64,000 nucleotides of DNA from contig NC_009958.1 of assembly GCF_000018145.1 (NCBI RefSeq), positions 1 to 64,000 of the forward strand, written 5' to 3'. Below are positions 57,015-64,000 of the stretch, one piece after another. Numbering within the stretch: position 1 is the stretch's first letter; each line of letters begins with the position of its first letter. Position numbers and translations under genes: made by a program. The DNA is from Dinoroseobacter shibae DFL 12 = DSM 16493 (GTDB lineage: Bacteria > Pseudomonadota > Alphaproteobacteria > Rhodobacterales > Rhodobacteraceae). A model generated the notes under the pieces. The model saw nothing but the letters and a program-made list of their open reading frames with translations, made no database searches and was not told where the DNA came from.

Positions 57015-59051
57015 ATGATGTATCGTGATCTTTTGTTTCCCCGTCTTCAGGGCCTGCGTGTGGTGCTCTGTGGTCTGTGGCTACTGGCCCCAGGGACGGG
57101 GGCGGCGGAAATCCTCGCGGCGCCGACGCGGGCGGCCGGCCCGGAGGCGCCGGTCGGGCCCGCGCCGGTGGTGTTCGGGCTGCGCAACGCGCCGGACAGT
57201 GCGGCGGTGCCCACGGAGCTGGGCGATGGGCAGTATTTCGTCGAGGGAGCGGTTTTCTCGGTGCGCGACGGGCGGCTGAGCCTGGCGGCGCCGCCCACCA
57301 CGCCATGGGAAGGGCTTCTGAGCGACGGGACCCTGTCCGTGCCAGTGGCGATCCGGGCCGATCATCTCTGCGTAGCTACGGATGCAGAGTTGGACGCGGC
57401 CCTGCGTCTTCCGGCGGCGGAGAAGTCGGGTCTGACCCTATGCCTGGGTCCTGGGCGGTTCGGAAACTTCAAGTGGCACGCCCATCGCGGGGCCTTCGTG
57501 GGGCTCGATCCAGCTCGCCCGATGGTGGTCACCTCACGCGATCCGGCTAATCCTGCGATCTTGTCGCGTTGGATCATGGGCTCGACCGATGATCGGCCTA
57601 ATGGTGACTTAATCTTGCGGGACCTGGTCTTCGAGTTGGACGCACCCCAAGTGACACGCCTGAGTGATCTGGGTTTTCGCGGTGTGACCAATGCGCTCGA
57701 GCTTGGCTGGAAGGGCATTCCAACGCGCAACATGGTGATCGAACGCGTCGCCTTTCGTGGCCCTTTGGGCGAAGCCTTTGCAGGGGCGCTGCCGGTCGAG
57801 CGAATCCTCAATGGGATTAATGGGTATGCCCTGGAGCTAACGATCCGGGACGTTACCTTCAGCGGGTTGATGAACTCGATGCAACTCCAGGGGGAGGATA
57901 TCCTGGTGGAGCATACCCGCACCCGGCACGGCTGGGGCGACATGCTGCGGATCTCGGCGGTACGCCTGCCCGAGGGGCGCTGCCGTCAGAGCCGCAATAT
58001 CGTGTTTCGCAATAACATCATGGAGAATATCTGGTCCAACAATCAGTATCACCCCGACGCGATCCACATGTTTCCGGTCGCGAAGATTGCCTGTGGCGTC
58101 TCGGATGTAACGATCGAGGGCAATATCGTTTATATGGGAGCCGAAGGCACGCGGCAGCCCGGCTTTATCACCGGGTTCCGGGCGACTGATCCTATGCCTG
58201 TCCCCGATGATCTACCCTTCGAGCCAAGCCTGTTGCACCGCTTCGAAGCCCCTGGCACGACCCGTCTGCCGGCAGCGCGCTGCCCCGAGCGCCGGGTGCA
58301 GTTGGGAATCCAGAAGCTCCCCTCCGAGGGCGTGCTGCGTGTGCTGCCCCCCGAGGGGCAGGTCATGACCGCCTATGGTCGGCCTGCCGAAGTGGTGGAG
58401 ATCACCGGACCCTGGGAAGTGCTGCGCATCGCGTGCAACGGCAAAGGGGTGGACCAGTGGGACCTGCGCGGCGCCAAGCCAGGACCTCAAGGGTTCTTCT
58501 CCAATAACGTGGTTGGCCCCGAGGGCTACAGCAACCTCAAGATCCGGCACAATGTGCTCTGGATCACCTCGCCAAACGGGATCCGGTTCTCGGATCCGGA
58601 TAATCGCGGCCTGTATGTGCACCACAATAGCCTGCTTCAGCCGTTTCCTGGTGATGCCAACGGCGATGGCCGCCCCCATACGAGCGCCGATGGGTTCAAT
58701 CCGGACTGGCAGGGGGCACGGCTTCTCCTTACTGGCGCCGACGTTCGTGTGCATCACAACATCTCTGCGACTCTTGGCCGTCAGCGCAACCAACCGGGCT
58801 GGAATGACAATGACGACGGCTTGCGCTCGACAGATCTGGGCCGGTCTATGCGGATCCGCTTTGGCGGGCCCGGGCTGATCCAGACCTCCGATGGGCCGCA
58901 GCCGGGGGTCTACCTGCCGACAACTCCGCGCGAGGCCATCGAGATGGCACGGCCTTTGCCGGGGGAGTTCTTGGACAACCGCCGGATAGGTGCGGTGGCG
59001 GGAGCGGCGGAGCGGGACTGGTACGACTGGAGTTGGGTGCCCGACCGCTAG
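57015..59051 (+). CDS. Exported right-handed beta-helix protein
   Basis: A 678-residue protein with an N-terminal signal peptide (basic start, hydrophobic LRVVLCGLWLLAPGTG, cleavage near GAAEI). The body is a pectate-lyase-like parallel beta-helix: repeated short strands with N-I-x-F/I-N turns (RNIVFRNNIMENI, DVTIEGNIVYMG, LKIRHNVLWITS, LYVHHNSLLQPF, VRVHHNISATLG). Candidate roles are polysaccharide lyase, epimerase or binding protein acting on the locus polymer in the periplasm or outside; no catalytic residues could be assigned. It lies after the polysaccharide operon, separated by IS5. It differs from the 3168 protein in having a Sec signal and no RTX tail. Confidence 0.8.
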   Translation: MMYRDLLFPRLQGLRVVLCGLWLLAPGTGAAEILAAPTRAAGPEAPVGPAPVVFGLRNAPDSAAVPTELGDGQYFVEGAVFSVRDGRLSLAAPPTTPWEGLLSDGTLSVPVAIRADHLCVATDAELDAALRLPAAEKSGLTLCLGPGRFGNFKWHAHRGAFVGLDPARPMVVTSRDPANPAILSRWIMGSTDDRPNGDLILRDLVFELDAPQVTRLSDLGFRGVTNALELGWKGIPTRNMVIERVAFRGPLGEAFAGALPVERILNGINGYALELTIRDVTFSGLMNSMQLQGEDILVEHTRTRHGWGDMLRISAVRLPEGRCRQSRNIVFRNNIMENIWSNNQYHPDAIHMFPVAKIACGVSDVTIEGNIVYMGAEGTRQPGFITGFRATDPMPVPDDLPFEPSLLHRFEAPGTTRLPAARCPERRVQLGIQKLPSEGVLRVLPPEGQVMTAYGRPAEVVEITGPWEVLRIACNGKGVDQWDLRGAKPGPQGFFSNNVVGPEGYSNLKIRHNVLWITSPNGIRFSDPDNRGLYVHHNSLLQPFPGDANGDGRPHTSADGFNPDWQGARLLLTGADVRVHHNISATLGRQRNQPGWNDNDDGLRSTDLGRSMRIRFGGPGLIQTSDGPQPGVYLPTTPREAIEMARPLPGEFLDNRRIGAVAGAAERDWYDWSWVPDR

Positions 59052-59132
59052 GAGCCGATATCAGCCTGTAGTACTTCCGAGAACTGGAGTTGGAGTTCCC
59101 CCGGTTTGATGGTCACTTTTTCACTGATGAAG

Positions 59133-60020
59133 GAGAGTGTTTTTCATGCCGAGAACGAGAAACCCATACCCGACGGAATTCAGGGAGCAAAGCTGGCCCG
59201 CGCCGGTGCCACGCTCTTTGCCGACGACACCCCGGTCAAGATGCAGGTCGGAGGCTAGACCGGCAGGACCCAGACCGCGCGGATGTGGAGCTATGTCCGC
59301 GATGAACGACCATGGTGCGGCCAGGCGTCGCCCTGCGCCTGGTATCAGTTCAGCGTGGATCGCAAGGGTGAATATCCCGCCGCCTACCTCAAGGGCTATA
59401 CGGGCATCGTGCATGCCGATGGGTTCACTGGCTACAACGGGCTGTTCGGCGCGGGGCTGGCCACGGAACAGGCCTGCATGGTGCATGTCCGCCGCAAGTT
59501 CGTGGATGTCTTCGAGCGCAACGGATCCACAATTGCGCAGGAAACCATCGAACGCATCGCCAGGCTCTATGCCAGCGAAAAGGAGGCGCGCTACAAGCCG
59601 CCCGACGAACGGGTCGCCCTGCGACAGACCAGGGCCAAGCCGATCTTCGACGATCTGGAGACCTAGCTGAAGCAGCAGCTGCCGAAAATCTTGGGAAAAA
59701 CCAGTCTGGCCGAGGCCATTCGATACGCCCTCGGCTGCATGCCCAAGGCGCGGGCCTATCTCGAAGACGGCCAGCTCGATCTGGACAACAACATCTGTGA
59801 GCGATCAATCAGACCGCTGACACTTGGGCGGAAGAACTATCGCTTCATGGGCTCGGAAGGCGGCGGCAAGGCCGCAGCGGTCGCCTACACCCTCATCGAG
59901 ACCGCCCGCATGAACCGCGTCGATCCGGAAGCCTGGCTGACCTGGGTGCTGAGCCACATCGCCGATCATAAGGTCAACCGCATCAACGAATTGGCACCGT
60001 GGAACTGGCAGCCAAGCTGA
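59133..60020 (+). pseudogene. IS3 OrfA start fused to a decayed IS66 TnpC transposase
   Basis: 59146-59190 encodes MPRTRNPYPTEFREQ, the start of an IS3-type OrfA. It joins IS66 TnpC at KLARAGATLFADDTPVKMQV. TnpC continues to [11 protein letters not shown] at 60020 with TAG stops at 59256-59258 and 59664-59666. Catalytic landmarks are visible: Asp in FADDTPV, Asp in HADGFTGYNG and Glu in [12 protein letters not shown] composite relic, not functional. Confidence 0.8.
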
Positions 60021-60062
60021 ACAAAGGGCGGAAACTCTGATAACGGCCGAGGGCGCGTTGGG

Positions 60063-60330
60063 TAGCACATCACCCCATCCGAAGATCGACCCTTGGCGGT
60101 CGGAGTTGGACGAGTTGCTGGCCGAGAATACGCGGCGGTCGAAGCGAGAACGCCTGACGCTCGCCCGGATTTAAGAGGAGCTGCGCAGACCAGCGGACAG
60201 CTTCTGTTCCACTTCATCAGAAAGCTCTACGAGCGCTCTTCGATTGTCGTCACGACCAATCTCGCCTTCGGCGAATGGCCGACCGTCCTTGGCGACGCCA
60301 AGATGACCACTGAAGTGCCCGTTTTAGTTC
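60063..60330 (+). pseudogene. IS21 istA and istB fragments
   Basis: 60075-60185 encodes [19 protein letters not shown] and RERLTLARI, an IstA segment. 60185-60330 encodes [20 protein letters not shown], then [19 protein letters not shown], an IstB ATPase segment. The two are joined by a deletion. Confidence 0.7.
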
Positions 60331-60513
60331 GCCGATCCGATCCAGGTCACAACCAACGTCCTCTCATTGCTTAGCCACAGCTGGGATAGGAATGTCGCCT
60401 GATAAGGCGTCGCACAGCACCTGGCGGTCTTCCTGGGGCAAATCTGCAAGAATTGCACTTAACCGTCCATCAAACCGGGGGAACTCCAACTTCCATACAG
60501 ACCGACAAGTAGT
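60331..60513. other. Spacer after IS debris
   Basis: No gene or clear terminator seen. The segment GGGGGAACTCCAAC near 60477 resembles the complement of the IS-end sequence at 59085-59105 (GTTGGAGTTCCCCC), so 59085-60490 may be bounded by inverted IS ends. Confidence 0.4.
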
Positions 60514-61947
60514 TCAAGGTTTTTCCGGTTTTTGTGCCTGAGCAGGATGTTTCTTACCCCGCACTAGGTTGCGTACAGGGCGTGTGCTCAAGGCGGCTAA
60601 TCCGACAAGGATTAGTAGGGCGAGTTGTGCGGGATAAACATTGCCCAAGATCTCAACCGTTGGCGGATGCAACGCGTCTAGCACCAGGATCAAGCCGAAG
60701 GTCAGTCCCGACAGCCCCACGAGTATCCAGGGCACTTTCAGGGAAGGCTCGATTTGGCGGTGCAACAGGACTTTGGAGACCAGCAGACCCAGCAGTTCTC
60801 CACCCAGGGAGGCGAGCAGCAAGCCTTCGATCCCATGTCCGAGCATCAGCGCGCCCAAGCCTGCGGGAAGCACGAGAAGGCGCGCCAGATTGGCATAGAG
60901 CATATTGGTGGTGGTTCCGCGGGCCAAGGCAATCATCGATAGACCTAGCTTGCTGATGCGCACGGCCTGCACGACACCCATCAGCAGGAGGATCTCTAGG
61001 CCGGGTGCGAACTTGTTCCCGAACGCCAACAGAAGCAGGATCGGTCCGAAGAGAGCGATCCCGACCGCCACCACGATCCCGATCAGAAATCCCAAGGCCA
61101 TTGCATCTTCGGCGGCGACAAGAAACTCCTCCCGTGTATTCTGAAGCCCCGATAGGCGCGGCAGTAAGACTGATTGCATCGTGTTCGCCATGACGGTTGT
61201 AGGTGTGTAGGTGATCATGAACACCGCAGAGAACCAGGCAAGCGTCTCGACACCTAGTTGGTTCCCGACGATCAGCCGGTCGCCATTGATCACTGTGAAC
61301 ATCACCAGTCCGTTCAGCAGAAGCGGCGTGCCGAACCCCAAGGCCCGGCGCAGGATCGTGGGCTCGAAAGCGAGGCCGAAGGGCCTTTTGGCCATCAGAT
61401 GCGATAAGACCACCAACACTGTCTGATGCCCGATGATCGCCCAAAGCATGGTCTGATAATCCCCGATGATTAGGTAGATCAGCACCACCACCGGGATCGA
61501 CGACAGAGCCGACAGGACGCTCGCTCGCGCGAAGGCTTGGAAATCCATCCTGCGCTGAATGCGGAACATATCGAGATTGAGAAACCCGCGTATGAAAGGT
61601 ACCCACGCCAGCGCCATGAAGGCCCAGGTCACCTCGGGGATGTTCAGCAGCCCAGCGTAGGGTGCGGCTAGGATCAGCGTGACCCCGGCGCCTAGCAGAC
61701 CTCGGACCACCTGAAACAGGTGAAGCACATCGACGAAAAGCTGATCATCCCCATCCCGATCCTGGACGACCAGCCGGTTGAGCCCCACATTCGTAGCGCT
61801 TTCGATGAAGGCAAAGGCGATCGCGAAACTGCTCGCGATACCGAAGTCCTCCACCGAAATAAGCCGTGCGATAAGTATATTGCGAGCAAACAGGATCACC
61901 GTGACCAGCCCCTGGCTTGCAAACACCACCCCCGCAGCCTTCAACAT
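60514..61947 (-). CDS. Wzx-like oligosaccharide flippase
   Basis: A 477-residue polytopic membrane protein with about 12-14 hydrophobic segments, from ATG 61947 (MLKAAGVVFASQGLV). It belongs to the polysaccharide_synt / MATE-like MOP superfamily: LLNGLVMFTVINGDRLIVGN with central charged D-R, and MQSVLLPRLSGLQNTREEF. It would flip undecaprenyl-linked repeat units from cytoplasm to periplasm. It is transcribed opposite to the main polysaccharide operon and separated from it by IS debris. A Wzy polymerase is not seen. The C-terminal tail is basic. Confidence 0.88.
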   Translation of the reverse strand: MLKAAGVVFASQGLVTVILFARNILIARLISVEDFGIASSFAIAFAFIESATNVGLNRLVVQDRDGDDQLFVDVLHLFQVVRGLLGAGVTLILAAPYAGLLNIPEVTWAFMALAWVPFIRGFLNLDMFRIQRRMDFQAFARASVLSALSSIPVVVLIYLIIGDYQTMLWAIIGHQTVLVVLSHLMAKRPFGLAFEPTILRRALGFGTPLLLNGLVMFTVINGDRLIVGNQLGVETLAWFSAVFMITYTPTTVMANTMQSVLLPRLSGLQNTREEFLVAAEDAMALGFLIGIVVAVGIALFGPILLLLAFGNKFAPGLEILLLMGVVQAVRISKLGLSMIALARGTTTNMLYANLARLLVLPAGLGALMLGHGIEGLLLASLGGELLGLLVSKVLLHRQIEPSLKVPWILVGLSGLTFGLILVLDALHPPTVEILGNVYPAQLALLILVGLAALSTRPVRNLVRGKKHPAQAQKPEKP

Positions 61948-62318
61948 GTTGGACTTCCTTTCGAATCTTGCCACGCGGCGACCCTGTCGGCATCGCAGAT
62001 ATGGTCCGGAAATAAAGGTGTCAGGAAGGCGCAACCGTTAGCGTTTTGCAACTTTTCTGGCAGTCCGGTGCTGGCTGCCCCGCTTAGAGGCTTGTTTTTA
62101 GAAACAAAGCCGAAAGAGGCGCGCAGCGGTCTTCGGGCTCGGTTGTGATGCCATGTCCATTCTCCTTTGCGACACGATACGTGTTCAAAGGAGCGGCATA
62201 ATTCCGCGACAGGTTCACACTGACCCTAGTGTCCCCGATTGCACTATTCTAGAACGCCCAAGTCAGACGCGTTAGCCAGTGGCTTCTTAAGCATACGCTC
62301 AAAATCAGGCACTACCAC
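61948..62318. other. Spacer between flippase and second beta-helix gene
   Basis: No convincing gene. Inverted short repeats surround 62159-62200 (CTCCTTTG and CAAAGGAG). CTGACCCTAG at 62220 is an orphan IS5-type right end, just upstream of the duplicated gene. Confidence 0.45.
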
Positions 62319-64000
62319 GTACCGAAAAGGTCTCACCGCTCCATGTCAGGTTCCTCCTACTTCAAGGATTACACTGCCCATCAAAACGCCACCATCCTTG
62401 TTTCCAGCACAGAAGAACTCAATGCCGCTGTGGCGGAGCTTGCTGGCACGACCGGGGGTACGGTTCTGCTCTCGGGTGAGGCTGGTCCCTACCGATTGGA
62501 TGCGCGCAACCTCGGCGATAGTGCCGAGAGCGCGGTTCTGATCACCTCCCAAGACTCGAACAACCCCGCGCAATTAAAGCAGGTCTATATCGACAACAGT
62601 GTCTATCTCAGCCTGACCGATGTGACGATCGATAGCGGGGATTACGGATTCGAGCGGTCAGGCCATCTCCATGACATCTATGTAAAGTCCGGAGCGCATC
62701 TGCAATTCGTCGATCTGACCATGACCAGCACTGCCGAAGCCCCCCTCGGCTTCGATGACGACACCGTGAAGGCCGAGGATGCCGTCTATCTGCGCAATGC
62801 CTCGGACGTTCTATTCGCCGACAGCACGATCTCGAATTACTACCACGGTATCAGTTTGGCAGGGGTACGCGATACGATCGTAACCGGCAACGACATCTCC
62901 GCCTTGCAGGGGGACGGTATTCGCGGCGGCGGCGTGAACAATGTTCTGGTCTCGGACAATCACATCCATGATTTCTTGGGTGCGACCAACGAGTACAACC
63001 ACCCAGACATGATCCAGTTCTGGACCGGGTTCCCAGAGGGGATGACCAACACCGACCTGACGATTACCGGTAACCTGCTCAATGCGGGCGAAGGCTCCGC
63101 TGCTCAGGGCATTCTCGTACAGAACGAGGCCTTCGATGACGCGGGAGACCCTTTGGAGGGAGTTTATGGTCAAAACCTGACGATCACGGACAATGTCATC
63201 CATTCGGGCATGTCTAATGGCATCGGGATCATCGGATACCAAGGGGTCGAGGTTGCCAACAATTCGGTGCTTTGGAACGAGGGCGCCGTGCTGTCCCAGA
63301 CGGCTGATGCCGTACCGGCCTCCAACCCTCCCTGGATCTTGGTACGCAACAGCTTGGAAGTCGAGACCGCTGGCAATGTCGCTCACTTGGTCCGGATCGA
63401 AACCGAGGACCAGGCCGAGACCAATTACTTTCTGGACTACGATAATCCGAGTGCGCCGAATTATGCCTATGCCCATGTGATCGGCCTTGCCGCCGATGGC
63501 CAGACGGACGTCTACGACTTGCAATTCCGGCCCGATAGCCCACTCAACGGGGTCTCTGGCGCTGAGGCCAGCACTTGGACGCCCAGCGAGGCCCCGGTGA
63601 ACGCCGTGATCTCCCAGCAGCCCAGTCTCGAGGACCGCGCAGCGGTGGAGTTGTCGGCCCGCTATTCGACTGTGGATGGACAACTGGTTGATCCCGAGAC
63701 TGCACAAGTCTTCTGGACCTTGGCCGATGGCACCGTCCTGGAGGGCCTGGAGGTCACGGTAACTTTCGACACGCCGGGGCTGCACGAGGTCACGCTCGAT
63801 GTCCTTGCGCCTGATGGCAGTTCCGACAGCGCCACGAGATCCGTCGACATCCGCGGAAACGGCCTGTTCGAGGCGGATTTCGCCCGTTCCGAAACCTTTG
63901 GCGACGGTGTCGAGATTGTCGATCCCAATGGCGAAGCGTTCTCCAAGAAGGGCGTGTTCACTCTGGATGGCGACAGTGTTTTCGAGGTGACCCGCGGAAA
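62319..64000 (+). repeat. Direct duplication of 3145-4825
   Basis: From GTACCGAAAAGG onward this is the same as the sequence at 3145, except for one extra C just before the start codon. The repeat runs off the window, so its full length is not known. Sequence upstream of it is different. Confidence 0.93.
62343..64000 (+). CDS. Second copy of the beta-helix / RTX protein gene, cut by the window end
   Basis: ATG 62343 opens the same protein as 3168 (MSGSSYFKDYTAHQNATILV). 552 codons are visible, ending within the LamG-like domain (VFEVTRG). No difference was found from copy 1 over this length. The extra C lies 1-2 bp before the ATG and slightly changes spacing from the upstream AAAAGG. Two loci of one adhesin or enzyme could serve as recombination substrates; whether the 3' part diverges cannot be seen here. 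Confidence 0.88.
   Translation, partial: MSGSSYFKDYTAHQNATILVSSTEELNAAVAELAGTTGGTVLLSGEAGPYRLDARNLGDSAESAVLITSQDSNNPAQLKQVYIDNSVYLSLTDVTIDSGDYGFERSGHLHDIYVKSGAHLQFVDLTMTSTAEAPLGFDDDTVKAEDAVYLRNASDVLFADSTISNYYHGISLAGVRDTIVTGNDISALQGDGIRGGGVNNVLVSDNHIHDFLGATNEYNHPDMIQFWTGFPEGMTNTDLTITGNLLNAGEGSAAQGILVQNEAFDDAGDPLEGVYGQNLTITDNVIHSGMSNGIGIIGYQGVEVANNSVLWNEGAVLSQTADAVPASNPPWILVRNSLEVETAGNVAHLVRIETEDQAETNYFLDYDNPSAPNYAYAHVIGLAADGQTDVYDLQFRPDSPLNGVSGAEASTWTPSEAPVNAVISQQPSLEDRAAVELSARYSTVDGQLVDPETAQVFWTLADGTVLEGLEVTVTFDTPGLHEVTLDVLAPDGSSDSATRSVDIRGNGLFEADFARSETFGDGVEIVDPNGEAFSKKGVFTLDGDSVFEVTRG

Overview
The window looks like an extrachromosomal replicon, or a large part of one, from a Rhodobacteraceae (Roseobacter-group) alphaproteobacterium. 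The reasons are a complete repABC replication and partition operon (about 30.4-34.0 kb), a dTDP-L-rhamnose polysaccharide operon of the kind carried on roseobacter plasmids, alphaproteobacterial IS families throughout, and GC-rich codon use in the polysaccharide genes. No rRNA, tRNA or CRISPR array was seen.

Layout. 0-8.8 kb: a LuxR-type regulator between inverted IS481 ends, a dead IS5-family copy, a large type I-secreted beta-helix protein, an IS3 element and small orphan genes. 8.8-11.9 kb: a piece of a capsule-export locus (KpsE-like and KpsT-like) between two truncated sulfotransferases. 12-15.9 kb: an IS1182 element and thiC with its TPP riboswitch. 16.2-20.2 kb: a Tn552/Tn5053-like transposition module with two resolvases and a WGR protein. 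20.3-21.2 kb: a ParDE toxin-antitoxin pair. 21.2-28.1 kb: an IS graveyard holding a broken DNA methylase and a truncated lysozyme. 28.1-34.0 kb: a decayed ParB-like gene, twin parS-like palindromes and repC, repB, repA with a counter-transcribed RNA. 34.1-37.2 kb: a serine recombinase, a DNA-binding protein and a truncated regulator. 37.2-45.1 kb: three translationally coupled genes including two very large tyrosine recombinases, next to a non-coding stretch with recurring motifs and bounded by a diverged repeat. 45.6-46.2 kb: Phd/Doc. 46.4-55.7 kb: a polysaccharide operon (rmlC, rmlB, sulfotransferase, rmlD, rmlA, sugar dehydratase/epimerase, sugar transferase, large glycosyltransferase, sulfotransferase). 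55.8-64 kb: a second identical dead IS5, an exported beta-helix protein, IS66/IS21 debris, a Wzx-like flippase and the start of an exact second copy of the beta-helix gene.

How the genes work together: the rml genes make dTDP-L-rhamnose; the sugar transferase, glycosyltransferase and flippase would assemble and flip a repeat unit; the KpsE/KpsT pair points to ABC-type export; the sulfotransferases suggest a sulfated surface polysaccharide; the beta-helix proteins may bind or modify such a polymer. repABC, Phd/Doc and ParDE maintain the replicon.

The most unusual signal is a 41-bp oriented hairpin sequence found three independent times (five copies in all), each inside a transposase reading frame, in the same orientation relative to the gene, with base changes that preserve the hairpin. 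The second most unusual is the giant tyrosine-recombinase module.
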